Source of the DNA: Mycolicibacterium parafortuitum
GTDB lineage: Bacteria; Actinomycetota; Actinomycetes; Mycobacteriales; Mycobacteriaceae
NCBI RefSeq assembly: GCF_010725485.1
Contig: NZ_AP022598.1
Location: 3,534,001-3,598,000, forward strand
Direction of reading: 5' to 3'
Length of the DNA stretch: 64,000 nucleotides
The notes under the pieces were generated by a model. That model was not told the DNA's origin and searched no databases. It worked only from the letters and a program-made list of their open reading frames with translations. Shown here piece after piece: positions 29,154-38,169 of this stretch. The translations under genes were made by a program, and so were the position numbers. Within the stretch, counting starts at the first letter, position 1. Each line of letters opens with the position of its first letter.

Positions 29154-31115
29154 TCAGATGACGCCGGCGCTGGTCGCATCCTTGCGGGTGTGCTCGTCGG
29201 CGTCCGGGATCTTCTCGGGGTGCAGCATCTCGGCGTAGCGCAACGACTCGGGGATACCGAACCCGTCGACGAGCAGCTGGGCGTGCGGCCGCAGCCGGCG
29301 GCAGCGGTCGTTGATGCCGCGGGTGACCGCCTTGGCGCGTTCGGTGGACAGGAAGCGGTGTTCGACGAACCACGCCTTGTCCTCTTCGATCACCGACAGC
29401 GCGTACAGGTCGCACACCAGCCCGAGGACCTCGCGCGCCTGGCGGTCCTCGCACGCGTCGATCCCGGCGACGAAGGCCTCCAGCACGATGCGGTCGATGT
29501 GCGCCTGGGCCACATGCAGCACGTGGTCCTGCACGGAGTTGAACGCGTCGAACGCGCTCATCTCCTTGGATTTGGCCTGCAGCCGGCGCGCCACCGACGC
29601 CACCATGTATTCCTCGCGGTCCTCGAACATCTGGACCTGGGTGCCGCGGTTGAACAGGCTGCCCTCTTCCTCGTTGTCCTCGCGGGAGTCCAGGATGGTC
29701 TGCATGATGGTCTGCGCCGCAGTGCGTTTGAGCACCCGCTCGCCGGCGAAGTTCGCCGCGAACCGCACCCATTCGACCGGGCTCATACCCTTGATGTCGT
29801 CGGCGTAGGCAGTCAGCAGCTCCTTGGCCACCAGCTGGAACAGCACGTGGTTGTCGCCCTCGAACGTGGTGAACACGTCGGTGTCGGCCTTCAGCGCGAT
29901 CAGCCTGTTCTCGGCGAGATAGCCTGCGCCACCGCACGCTTCCCGGGCCTCCTGGATGGCGCGGGTGGCGTGCCAGGTGTTGGCGGCTTTCAGGCCCGCC
30001 GCCCGCGATTCCAGCTCGCGCTGCTCCTCGGGGTCGGGATCCTCGGCCGTCTGCAGCTCATGGCATTTGGCGACGAGCTCGTTCTGGGCGAACTGCAACG
30101 CATACGACCGGGCGATCAGCGGAAACAGCCGGCGCTGGTGGACCAGGTAATCCATCAGCAGCACCTCACCGCCGTCGGGATCTTCGAACTGCCTGCGTTG
30201 CAGTGCATATCGGGTCGCGATGTCCAGCGCGACGCGCGCTGCGGCGCCGGCGCTGCCGCCGACGGTGACCCGGCCGCGGATCAGGGTGCCCAGCATCGTG
30301 AAGAAGCGGCGGTTCGGGTTCTCGATGGGGGAGGAGTAGGTGCCGTCCTCGGCGACGTCGGCGTACTTGTTGAGCAGGTTCTCGCGCGGGATCCGGACCT
30401 GGTCGAACTGGATCCGGCCGTTGTCCACGCCGGGCAGCCCACCCTTGTAGTGGCAGTCCGACGTCGTGACGCCGGGGAGGTCCTCACCGTTGTCGTCGCG
30501 GATCGGCACGACGAAGCAGTGCACGCCGTGCTTCTCACCGTCGGGGGTGATCAGCTGGGCGAAAACCGCTGCCACCCGGGCTGTCTCGGCCGCACCACCG
30601 ATGTAGTCCTTGCGGGAGGTCGGGGTCGGGGAGTCGATCACGAACTCCTGGGTGGCCGGGTCGTAGGTGGCGGTGGTCTCCAGGGACTGCACATCGCTGC
30701 CGTGGCCGGTCTCGGTCATCGCGAAGCAGCCCAGCAACTCCAGGTTGATGAGCTTCTTGACGTAGGCCTCGTGGTGGCGTTCGGTGCCGAGGTTTTCGAT
30801 GGCGCCACCGAAGAGCCCCCACTGCACCCCGGCCTTGACCATCAGGGACAGATCGCTCATCGCGAGCATCTCGATCTGGGTGACGGCGGCGCCGACGTCG
30901 CCGTTGCCGCCGTGTTCCTTCTTGAAGCCGTCCTCGGCCGCGCCGCGGGCGGCCATGATCTTCATCTGCTCAGCCACTTTGGTGCGAGCGATGACGGTGT
31001 TCGGGGTGTAGTGCGGGCGGAAGACGTCGTTACTGAGTTCCTGGCGCACGCGGTTCTTGACGTCCCGGAAACGGCCGTCCAGAGAGTTGCGCAGATGCTC
31101 CGCAGTCGTGGTCAT
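29154..31115 (-). CDS. Acyl-CoA dehydrogenase / acyl-CoA oxidase-like flavoenzyme
   Basis: 653 residues, longer than typical acyl-CoA dehydrogenases (about 380) and close to peroxisomal acyl-CoA oxidase length. FAD-binding signatures are seen in LLGCFAMTETGHGSDVQSLE and DYIGGAAETARVAAVFA, then a middle GRVTVGGSAGAAARVALDIA and EACGGAGYLAENRL. It probably catalyses the first step of fatty acyl-CoA beta-oxidation. Whether the electron acceptor is an ETF or oxygen cannot be told from sequence alone. It is a single-gene unit, divergent from the VIT transporter. Confidence 0.9.
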   Translation of the reverse strand: MTTTAEHLRNSLDGRFRDVKNRVRQELSNDVFRPHYTPNTVIARTKVAEQMKIMAARGAAEDGFKKEHGGNGDVGAAVTQIEMLAMSDLSLMVKAGVQWGLFGGAIENLGTERHHEAYVKKLINLELLGCFAMTETGHGSDVQSLETTATYDPATQEFVIDSPTPTSRKDYIGGAAETARVAAVFAQLITPDGEKHGVHCFVVPIRDDNGEDLPGVTTSDCHYKGGLPGVDNGRIQFDQVRIPRENLLNKYADVAEDGTYSSPIENPNRRFFTMLGTLIRGRVTVGGSAGAAARVALDIATRYALQRRQFEDPDGGEVLLMDYLVHQRRLFPLIARSYALQFAQNELVAKCHELQTAEDPDPEEQRELESRAAGLKAANTWHATRAIQEAREACGGAGYLAENRLIALKADTDVFTTFEGDNHVLFQLVAKELLTAYADDIKGMSPVEWVRFAANFAGERVLKRTAAQTIMQTILDSREDNEEEGSLFNRGTQVQMFEDREEYMVASVARRLQAKSKEMSAFDAFNSVQDHVLHVAQAHIDRIVLEAFVAGIDACEDRQAREVLGLVCDLYALSVIEEDKAWFVEHRFLSTERAKAVTRGINDRCRRLRPHAQLLVDGFGIPESLRYAEMLHPEKIPDADEHTRKDATSAGVI

Positions 31116-31167
31116 GCTTCACGGTAGCCCCATTACCTGCTCCGCAAACTGTGATGTGGCAAACCCA

Positions 31168-31196
31168 GGTGAACCTCGCTTTTGAGGCGGTTCGCC
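31168..31196. promoter_or_regulatory. Imperfect inverted repeat before the VIT transporter
   Basis: GGTGAACC (31168-31175) and GGTTCGCC (31189-31196) pair at seven of eight positions around a 13-base spacer. It lies 19 bases before the chosen start of the metal transporter and could be an operator or a leader hairpin. It does not match the IdeR consensus. Confidence 0.3.
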
Positions 31197-31215
31197 CAGG
31201 GTGTTCAATCAGTTC

Positions 31216-31950
31216 ATGACGCCCTCTGCCGACGGTCCGCTCTCGCCGACCGGCAAGCCGCACGTCGCCGACCACACCCACGCCGATGTGTCCGGGGGAT
31301 GGCTGCGCGCCGCGACGTTCGGCGCGATGGACGGTCTGGTCAGCAACACCGCACTGATCGCCGGGGTGGGTGCGGCCGCCGATGCGCACACCGTGGTGAT
31401 CACCGGTGTCGCCGGATTGCTGGCCGGGGCGTTCTCGATGGCGTTGGGGGAGTACACGTCGGTCACCACGGCCAACGAGCAGATCGAATCCGAGGTCAGG
31501 GTGGAGCGCAGGTCTTTTCGCGCCGATCCGCAGGCCGAACGCGCCGAGTTGGTCGCGATGCTCACCGACATGGGGATGACACCGGAGACCGCTGCGAAGG
31601 CCACCGAGGAGATCCACCGGGACGAGACGAAGGCGATGAACTTCCACCTCGTGCAGGAACTCGGCGTCGACCCGCGGGAGAAGCCGTCGCCGTGGGTGGC
31701 CGGCGGCGCGTCGTTCCTGATGTTCGCGATCGGCGCGGTGATCCCGCTGATCCCGTATCTGCTTGGCTACGAGTCACTTTGGGCCGGTCTCGGGTGCGGT
31801 GGCATCGGCCTGATGGTCGCGGGCGCGCTGGCCTCGCGGTTCACCCGTCAGCCGCTCGTGTGGGCGTCGTTGCGGCAGTTCGTGCTCGGTTTCATCGCGG
31901 TGGCGGCCACCTACGCCGTCGGCTATCTGATCGGTGTGAGCGTCACCTGA
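31216..31950 (+). CDS. VIT1/CCC1-family iron or manganese transporter
   Basis: 244 residues. The first membrane segment carries ATFGAMDGLVSNTALIAGV and is followed by the Met- and Gly-containing AGAFSMALGEYTSVTTANEQ, the family signature. A cytoplasmic helical metal-binding insert rich in Glu/Asp follows, then three further helices ending with ATYAVGYLIGVSV. Family members move Fe2+ or Mn2+ out of the cytoplasm in exchange for protons. The ATG at 31216 is preferred; a GTG at 31201 would add five residues. Neither has a clear ribosome site, so the message may be leaderless. Confidence 0.88.
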   Translation: MTPSADGPLSPTGKPHVADHTHADVSGGWLRAATFGAMDGLVSNTALIAGVGAAADAHTVVITGVAGLLAGAFSMALGEYTSVTTANEQIESEVRVERRSFRADPQAERAELVAMLTDMGMTPETAAKATEEIHRDETKAMNFHLVQELGVDPREKPSPWVAGGASFLMFAIGAVIPLIPYLLGYESLWAGLGCGGIGLMVAGALASRFTRQPLVWASLRQFVLGFIAVAATYAVGYLIGVSVT

Positions 31951-33128
31951 GCCGGGAGTTCGGCGCCGGTGGACTCCTCGTCGTCGATGTGACGCAGGTG
32001 CGCCCGGCTGGCCGCGAGGGCGACCGCGGCCATCAGCACGGCGCCGGCGCCGACCCAGAACGGCAGGTGCACGCTGACCTTCTCGCCGAGCACGCCGGCC
32101 AGCCACGGTGCGACGGCGGCGCCGCCGAAGCGCATGAAGCTGTAGGCCGCCGAGGCGACGCCGCGCTCGACCGGCGCGGCCTTCATCACCGTCTCGGTGA
32201 TCAGGGTGTTGTTGATGCCGATCCACAGTCCGGCGATGACGACGCACGCGGCCAGCACGGCCTTGTCGTCGGTGCCCACCGCCATCACCACCAGTGTCGC
32301 CGCCATCATGACGAGGTTCACCAGCAACGTCGGCACGGTGCGGAACCGGCGTTGCAGCCGGGGCGCGACGACCACCGAGGTGAAGGCCAGGGCGACACCC
32401 CATCCGAAGAAGATCAGACCGATCTCGTGGGCGCCCATGTCGAGCGGGAACGGCGTGAACGCCAGCAGGGTGAAGAACCCGAAGTTGTACAGCAGCGCGG
32501 TCACGCCGACGCCGAGCAGCCCGCGGTGCCGTAGGGCGCGGAACGGATCGGCCAGCGTGGTGGCCCGTGCGGCCGGCGGGGTCGCGGGCAGCAGGAACGC
32601 GGTCACCACGAGTGCGACCGCCATCAGCACCGAGACCCCGAAGAACGGGCCGCGCCAGGAGATGGAGCCGAGCACCCCGCCGACCAGCGGGCCGACGGCG
32701 ATGCCGAGGCCGAGTGCGGCCTCGTAGAGGATGATCGCCTGCGCCACCGAACCGCGCGCGGAGCTGACGATCGTGGCCAGGGCCGTCGCGATGAACAGCG
32801 CGTTGCCCAGCCCCCAGAGTGCGCGCCAGCCGACGATGCCCATGACGGTGTCGCTCAGGCCTGCCAGTGTGGCGCCGGCGATGATGATCACCAGCCCGAT
32901 CAACAGCGTCCGCTTCGGGCCGATGCGGCTGGAAACGACCCCCGTGACCAGCATCACGAGCCCCATCACCGCCATGTAGCTGGTGAACAGCAACGACACC
33001 TGCGACGGCGACGCGTCCAGATTGTCGGCGATGGGTTTGAGGATCGGATCGACGAGGCCGATGCCCATGAACGCGACGACGGAGGCGAACGCGACCGCCC
33101 AGACGGCCTTCGGTTGAGAGCGAAGCAT
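31923..33128 (-). CDS. MFS drug-efflux-type transporter
   Basis: 401 residues with about 12 hydrophobic helices. The loop 2-3 motif appears as GVVSSRIGPKRTLLIGL and the antiporter-like GLGIAVGPLVGGVLGSISWRGPF in helix 5, typical of proton-driven drug efflux proteins. The gene is divergently arranged with a marR-type regulator gene through shared operators. The promoter TATATAG sits so close to the ATG that the message could be leaderless. The 3' end overlaps the VIT gene by 28 bases. Confidence 0.9.
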   Translation of the reverse strand: MLRSQPKAVWAVAFASVVAFMGIGLVDPILKPIADNLDASPSQVSLLFTSYMAVMGLVMLVTGVVSSRIGPKRTLLIGLVIIIAGATLAGLSDTVMGIVGWRALWGLGNALFIATALATIVSSARGSVAQAIILYEAALGLGIAVGPLVGGVLGSISWRGPFFGVSVLMAVALVVTAFLLPATPPAARATTLADPFRALRHRGLLGVGVTALLYNFGFFTLLAFTPFPLDMGAHEIGLIFFGWGVALAFTSVVVAPRLQRRFRTVPTLLVNLVMMAATLVVMAVGTDDKAVLAACVVIAGLWIGINNTLITETVMKAAPVERGVASAAYSFMRFGGAAVAPWLAGVLGEKVSVHLPFWVGAGAVLMAAVALAASRAHLRHIDDEESTGAELPAQVTLTPIR

Positions 33129-33137
33129 AGGAGAACT

Positions 33138-33154
33138 ATATAGAAATACTATGA
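33138..33154. promoter_or_regulatory. MarR operator at the MFS gene
   Basis: ATATAG-AAATA-CTATGA, an inverted ATAG-N5-CTAT with the same spacing as the operator at the marR gene. It overlaps the likely -10 of the transporter, 10 bases before its start. Confidence 0.6.
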
Positions 33155-33192
33155 ATTACCCCAAACTGGCGCGGTGCGCGGGGAGGGGAGAT

Positions 33193-33639
33193 TCAGCGGG
33201 CCGCGACGCTCGGATTGGTCGCGTCCTCGATCAGGCGCCGCATGATGCGAACGGACTGTTCGAGGATTTCGCGGTCGGATTCGCTCAGTCGCTCCAGGTA
33301 GGGGTCGACGGCCGCGCCACGGTCGGCGCGTGCCTGACGTAGTGCGGCGACACCCTCGGGGGTGATCCGGATCAGCACCGCGCGCGCATCGTTCGGGTCG
33401 GCGGCACGGGTGACCATGCCGGCGTCCTCCAGGCGTCGCACCTGGGTCGTCATCGTCGGCTGCGAGCAGTGGTCCAGCGCGGCGAGGTCGGAGATTCGGG
33501 CTTCACCTCTATCCTCGATGGTGGACAGCAGGCGGGCCTGGGCGAACGGGACGGGCATCCGCACCCGCTGGTTCGCCAGGCGATTGATCCTGGCGACCAC
33601 CGAGAGCAGGTCCGATCCGAGCGTCGACGACATCGCCAC
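33193..33639 (-). CDS. MarR-family transcriptional regulator
   Basis: 148 residues with the winged-helix core [20 protein letters not shown] and [20 protein letters not shown], the wing being the DxRxxxI-type region ([16 protein letters not shown]). MarR proteins dissociate from DNA when small phenolic or lipophilic compounds bind. It lies just upstream of the efflux gene on the same strand, with matching operators at both promoters, so it likely represses itself and the pump. The first ATG is used; a second ATG two codons later is possible. Confidence 0.92.
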   Translation of the reverse strand: MAMSSTLGSDLLSVVARINRLANQRVRMPVPFAQARLLSTIEDRGEARISDLAALDHCSQPTMTTQVRRLEDAGMVTRAADPNDARAVLIRITPEGVAALRQARADRGAAVDPYLERLSESDREILEQSVRIMRRLIEDATNPSVAAR

Positions 33640-33644
33640 AGATT

Positions 33645-33661
33645 ACATAGCTTTACTATGT
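33645..33661. promoter_or_regulatory. MarR operator at the marR gene
   Basis: A perfect inverted repeat ACATAG-CTTTA-CTATGT lies six bases upstream of the marR start, overlapping its probable -10. The related sequence ATATAG-AAATA-CTATGA is found before the MFS gene, which supports a common repressor. Confidence 0.7.
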
Positions 33662-33742
33662 GTGCCAACTGTGACACGCCGCGTGCGCGTCGTCACACAC
33701 CGGGCCGCCGGTGCATTCCCAGCCGACTGGCAGAATCAGGAG

Positions 33743-35791
33743 ATGACCTCGGGCAGCCCGGAGAGCCCCGCTCGACGGACTGGTCCACTCCAACCGGTCG
33801 AGCTCGCGCAGGCCGCAGTGATGGCCGCCCTGTGCGCGGCCATCGCGATCATCGCCGTCGTGGTCCCGTTCGCCGCGGGACTATCGCTGCTCGGCACCGT
33901 GCCGATGGGGTTGCTCGCCTACCGTCACCGACTCCGGGTGCTGCTGGCCGCGACCATCGCGGGCGGCCTGGTCGCCTTCCTGATCGCCGGGATGGGCGGG
34001 CTGATGACGGTGGTCAACTGCGCCTACATCGGTGGCCTGACCGGCATCGTCAAACGCCGCGGACGCGGAACCCCCACGGTGTTCCTGTGTTCCCTGGTCG
34101 CCGGTGCGCTGTTCGGCATAGTGATCGTCGGCGCCCTGGGGGTGCTGAGCCGGCTGCGCAATCTCATCTTCGATTCGATGACGGCGAACATCACCGGCGC
34201 CGCCGCAGTCCTGGAGCGAGTGCCCGGGTTCGCGCCCGCCGCCGAGCGGCTCACCCGGGATTTCGCCACCGCGCTGCACTACTGGCCGGTCCTGTTCTTC
34301 GGCATGGGCGTGCTGAGCATCACGTTCGTCAGCCTGGTCGGCTGGTGGGCGCTGTCGCGCGTGATGACGCGCCTGGTCGACGTTCCCGACGTGCACAAGC
34401 TGGAGGTCACCCCGGACACCGCGCCGGTCGCCCCGATCCCGTTGCGTCTCACCGACGTCTGCTTCCGCTATCCCGGTAGCGACCACGACGCGCTCGGGCC
34501 GGTGTCGCTGGAGGTGCAACCGGGTGAGCACCTCGCCGTGACCGGCGCCAACGGCTCCGGCAAGACGACGCTGATGCTGGTGCTGTCGGGGCGGGAAGCC
34601 ACCTCGGGCACCGTCGAGCGGCCCGGCGCGGTCGGACTGGGCAAGCTCGGCGGCACCGCGGTCGTGATGCAACACCCCGAAAGCCAGGTGCTGGGCTCCC
34701 GGGTGGCCGACGACGTCGTGTGGGGGCTGCCGCCGGGCACCGACACCGACGTCGAGAAGCTGCTCGGCGAGGTGGGCCTGGACGGGCTCGCCGAACGGGA
34801 CACCGGCGGTCTGTCCGGTGGTGAGCTGCAACGTCTCGCCGTCGCCGCCGCGCTGGCGCGGGAACCGTCCCTGCTGATCGCCGACGAGGTCACCAGCATG
34901 GTCGACCAGGACGGGCGGGAAGACCTGATGGGGGTGCTGTCCGGGTTGACCCGCCGGCACCGGACCGCGCTCGTGCACATTACGCACTACAACGACGAGG
35001 CGGACGCCGCCGACCGCACCGTGGCGCTGGTCGGCAACGGCGCGACCTCCGACAACACCGAGATGGTGCAGACCGCCGATGCGCCGCCGGCGCGCGGTGT
35101 CGTCGAAACCCCGCGCGGGAAACCGGTTCTGGAGCTCGTCGGCGTCGGCCACGAGTACGGCAGCGGCACCCCGTGGGCCAAGTCCGCGCTCAGTGGCATC
35201 GACCTCACCGTGTACGAAGGCGACGGCCTTCTGATCCACGGTCTGAACGGCTCCGGCAAGTCCACGCTGGCCTGGATCATGGCCGGGCTGGCGCTGCCGA
35301 CCGCGGGCTCGTGCCTGCTCGACGGCAAGCCGGTGTCCGATCAGGTCGGAGCGGTCGCGATCTCCTTCCAGGCGGCGCGGTTGCAGCTGATGCGCAGCCA
35401 CGTCGGGCACGAGATCGCCTCGGCGGCCGGGTTCTCGAAGCGGGACCGCAACCGGATCACCGCCGCGCTCGCGACCGTCGGGCTGGATCCGGGGCTGGCC
35501 GACCGTCGCATCGATCAGCTCAGCGGCGGACAGATGAGGCGGGTGGTGCTGGCCGGGCTGCTGGCCCGCTCGCCGCGCGCGTTGATCCTCGACGAGCCGC
35601 TGGCCGGCTTGGACGCGGCGTCGCAGCGCGGTCTGCTGCAGCTGCTGGTGGATCTGCGCAGGCGTGAGCGGCTGACCGTGGTCGTCATCTCCCACGACTT
35701 CGCCGGGCTGGAGGAGTTGTGCCCGCGCACACTGCATCTGCGCGACGGGGTCCTCGCGGCCGCGCCGACGACCGCCGGAGGGATGTCGTGA
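33743..35791 (+). CDS. ECF transporter fusion: S-like membrane domain with two ATPase domains (Rv2326c-like)
   Basis: 682 residues. The first 200 or so form five to six membrane helices ([20 protein letters not shown] onward), like a substrate-binding S component. Two ABC ATPase domains follow: Walker [11 protein letters not shown] and signature [11 protein letters not shown] in the first, [12 protein letters not shown] and [11 protein letters not shown] with Walker [12 protein letters not shown] in the second. The first Walker B reads LLIADEVTS, with Asp-Glu kept. The AGGAG ribosome site directly abuts the ATG, unusually close, so a nearby alternative start is possible. It forms an operon with EcfT. 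Substrate unknown; a vitamin or metal is typical for this class. Confidence 0.9.
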   Translation: MTSGSPESPARRTGPLQPVELAQAAVMAALCAAIAIIAVVVPFAAGLSLLGTVPMGLLAYRHRLRVLLAATIAGGLVAFLIAGMGGLMTVVNCAYIGGLTGIVKRRGRGTPTVFLCSLVAGALFGIVIVGALGVLSRLRNLIFDSMTANITGAAAVLERVPGFAPAAERLTRDFATALHYWPVLFFGMGVLSITFVSLVGWWALSRVMTRLVDVPDVHKLEVTPDTAPVAPIPLRLTDVCFRYPGSDHDALGPVSLEVQPGEHLAVTGANGSGKTTLMLVLSGREATSGTVERPGAVGLGKLGGTAVVMQHPESQVLGSRVADDVVWGLPPGTDTDVEKLLGEVGLDGLAERDTGGLSGGELQRLAVAAALAREPSLLIADEVTSMVDQDGREDLMGVLSGLTRRHRTALVHITHYNDEADAADRTVALVGNGATSDNTEMVQTADAPPARGVVETPRGKPVLELVGVGHEYGSGTPWAKSALSGIDLTVYEGDGLLIHGLNGSGKSTLAWIMAGLALPTAGSCLLDGKPVSDQVGAVAISFQAARLQLMRSHVGHEIASAAGFSKRDRNRITAALATVGLDPGLADRRIDQLSGGQMRRVVLAGLLARSPRALILDEPLAGLDAASQRGLLQLLVDLRRRERLTVVVISHDFAGLEELCPRTLHLRDGVLAAAPTTAGGMS

Positions 35792-36636
35792 CCGCCGCCG
35801 CGCCCCGGCGCAAGCCGCGTCGCCAGGTCGTGCTGCTGCGGCCGGTGCCCGGCCATACCGTGATGCACGATCTGTGGGCGGGATCCAAACTGCTCATCGT
35901 CGCCGCGATCGGGGTGCTGCTGACCTTCTATCCCGGGTGGGTGCCGATCGCCGCCGTCGGGCTGCTCGTCGTCGTCTCGGCACGGATCGCGCGGATCCCG
36001 CGCGGTGTGCTGCCGTCGATCCCGGGATGGCTGTGGTTCCTGCTGCTGCTCGGCGCGGTCACCGCGACGTTCGCCGGCGGCACCCCCGAGTTCACCGTCG
36101 GCTCGGTCACCGTCGGGCTCGGCGGCCTGCTGAACTTCCTGCGCATCACCGCGCTGTCGATCGTGCTGCTCGGCCTCGGCGCCATGGTCTCGTGGACCAC
36201 CAACGTCGCCGAGGTGGCGCCCGCGGTCGCCAAGTTGGGCCGCCCGCTGCGGGCGGTGCGGATCCCGGTCGACGAGTGGGCGGTCACGCTGGCATTGGCG
36301 CTGCGGGCTTTTCCGATGCTGATCGACGAATTCAGCGTGCTCTACGCCGCGCGCCGGTTGCGCCCGCGCGACGTCGACGCGCGCCGGCGGGCCCGGGTGA
36401 GGCAGTGGGCGTCGGAGCTGATCGACCTGCTGGCCGCGGCGATCACGGTCGCGTTGCGCCGCGCCGACGAGATGGGCGATGCGATCACCGCCCGCGGCGG
36501 CGCAGGCCAGATCTCGGCCCTTCCGTCGGGTCCCAAACGGCGGGACTGGATCGCGTTCGCGATCGTGCTCGTCGTCTGCGGCACCGCGCTGGCGCTGGAG
36601 CTGACCATCCTGGGCACGAGCGGGCCGCGTCGCTGA
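35788..36636 (+). CDS. ECF transporter transmembrane protein EcfT (Rv2325c-like)
   Basis: 282 residues with at least five hydrophobic helices and the two coupling-helix motifs, seen as [20 protein letters not shown] and [13 protein letters not shown], the second carrying the Ala-Arg-Gly signature that contacts the ATPases. The GTG start overlaps the stop of the fused ATPase gene by four bases, so expression is coupled. Together with that gene it makes a complete importer in two polypeptides. Confidence 0.92.
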   Translation: MTAAAPRRKPRRQVVLLRPVPGHTVMHDLWAGSKLLIVAAIGVLLTFYPGWVPIAAVGLLVVVSARIARIPRGVLPSIPGWLWFLLLLGAVTATFAGGTPEFTVGSVTVGLGGLLNFLRITALSIVLLGLGAMVSWTTNVAEVAPAVAKLGRPLRAVRIPVDEWAVTLALALRAFPMLIDEFSVLYAARRLRPRDVDARRRARVRQWASELIDLLAAAITVALRRADEMGDAITARGGAGQISALPSGPKRRDWIAFAIVLVVCGTALALELTILGTSGPRR

Positions 36637-36652
36637 ATTACGGTGTGAAACC

Positions 36653-38167
36653 GTGACGACCCGAACCGTGGACGCGGACTTCCTCGCTCTGCCGCGTCAT
36701 GCCCTGGCCGACGCGGCGTTGACCGCGGCGGCCCAGGCCGGCGCCAGCTACGCCGATCTGCGCATCCATGCCATCACCACCGAAAGCGTCCAGATGCGTG
36801 ACGGCGCGCTGGAAGCGGCCGTCACCGACTACGAGATCGGGCTGGCGGTGCGGGTGATCGTCGACGGCACATGGGGGTTCGCATCGCACGCGCAACTCGA
36901 CGCCGCCGCGGCCGCCGACACCGCGCGCCGGGCGGTGCGGGTCGCCACGACGCTGGCCCCGCTGAACGCCGAGCGGATCGAGCTCGCGCCCGAACCGGTG
37001 TACCGCGACGTGACCTGGGTGTCGTCCTACCGCGTCGACCCGTTCGCGGTCCCCACGCAGGACAAGATCGAGATGCTGGCCGACTACTCCGTCCGGCTGC
37101 TGCTGTCCGACGGCGTCGATCATGTGTCGGCATGGCTGAACATGGCCAAGGAGCAGACGTTCTACGCGGATACGTTCGGTTCCACGATCACCCAGCAGCG
37201 GGTCCGGGTGCTCCCGCGCCTGGACGCGGTCGCGGTCGATCCGTCGGCCGGATCGTTCGAGACGATGAGCACGCTGGCGCCGCCGATGGGCCGCGGGTGG
37301 GAGGCCGTCGCCGGGGACGACGTGTGGAACTGGTCCGGTGAACTCGCGGCGCTGCCCTCTCTGCTGGCCGAGAAGGCCAAGGCGCCCAGCGTCGTCGCGG
37401 GCCCGACCGACCTGGTGATCGATCCGACCAACCTGTGGCTGACCATCCACGAGTCCATCGGACACGCCACCGAGTACGACCGCGCCATCGGCTACGAGGC
37501 CGCCTACGCCGGAACGTCGTTCGCCACCCCGGACAAGCTGGGGCGGATGCGGTACGGCTCGCCGGTGATGAACGTGACCGCCGACCGCACCGTCGAACAC
37601 GGCCTCGCCACTGTCGGTTTCGACGACGAAGGGGTGCGCGCGCAGAGCTGGGACCTGGTGCGCGACGGGGTGTTCGTCGGCTATCAGCTCGATCGGGTCT
37701 TCGCGCCTCGGCTCGGCGCGGGCCGGTCCAACGGCTGCTCGTATGCCGACTCCGCCCACCACGTGCCGATCCAGCGGATGGCGAACGTGTCGCTGCAGCC
37801 GGGACCCGAGGACCTCAGCACCGCCGACCTGATCAGCCGGGTGGACGACGGGTTGTACGTCGTCGGGGACAAGAGCTGGTCGATCGACATGCAGCGCTAC
37901 AACTTCCAGTTCACCGGCCAGCGCTTCTACCGGATCAGGAACGGCCGCCTCGACGGGCAGGTCAAAGACGTGGCCTACCAGGCCACCACCACCGATTTCT
38001 GGGGTGCGATGGAAGCCGTTGGCGGGCAGTCGACATGGCGGCTGGGCGGAGCGTTCAACTGCGGGAAGGCGCAGCCCGGCCAGGTCGCGGCGGTCAGCCA
38101 CGGCTGCCCGTCGGCGCTGTTCCGCGGGATCAACGTGCTCAACACTCGCGAAGAGGGCGGGCGATAG
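36653..38167 (+). CDS. tldD: Metalloprotease TldD
   Basis: 504 residues of the TldD/PmbA family. The zinc-binding HExxxH is seen in LWLTIHESIGHATEYDRA, and a later C-terminal zinc-ligand Cys occurs in GAFNCGKAQPGQ. Together with PmbA/TldE it forms a heterodimeric protease that trims peptides, known from microcin B17 maturation and CcdA degradation in E. coli. Rv2315c is the likely counterpart in M. tuberculosis. The pmbA gene starts two bases after its stop. Confidence 0.94.
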   Translation: MTTRTVDADFLALPRHALADAALTAAAQAGASYADLRIHAITTESVQMRDGALEAAVTDYEIGLAVRVIVDGTWGFASHAQLDAAAAADTARRAVRVATTLAPLNAERIELAPEPVYRDVTWVSSYRVDPFAVPTQDKIEMLADYSVRLLLSDGVDHVSAWLNMAKEQTFYADTFGSTITQQRVRVLPRLDAVAVDPSAGSFETMSTLAPPMGRGWEAVAGDDVWNWSGELAALPSLLAEKAKAPSVVAGPTDLVIDPTNLWLTIHESIGHATEYDRAIGYEAAYAGTSFATPDKLGRMRYGSPVMNVTADRTVEHGLATVGFDDEGVRAQSWDLVRDGVFVGYQLDRVFAPRLGAGRSNGCSYADSAHHVPIQRMANVSLQPGPEDLSTADLISRVDDGLYVVGDKSWSIDMQRYNFQFTGQRFYRIRNGRLDGQVKDVAYQATTTDFWGAMEAVGGQSTWRLGGAFNCGKAQPGQVAAVSHGCPSALFRGINVLNTREEGGR

Positions 38168-38169
38168 AC

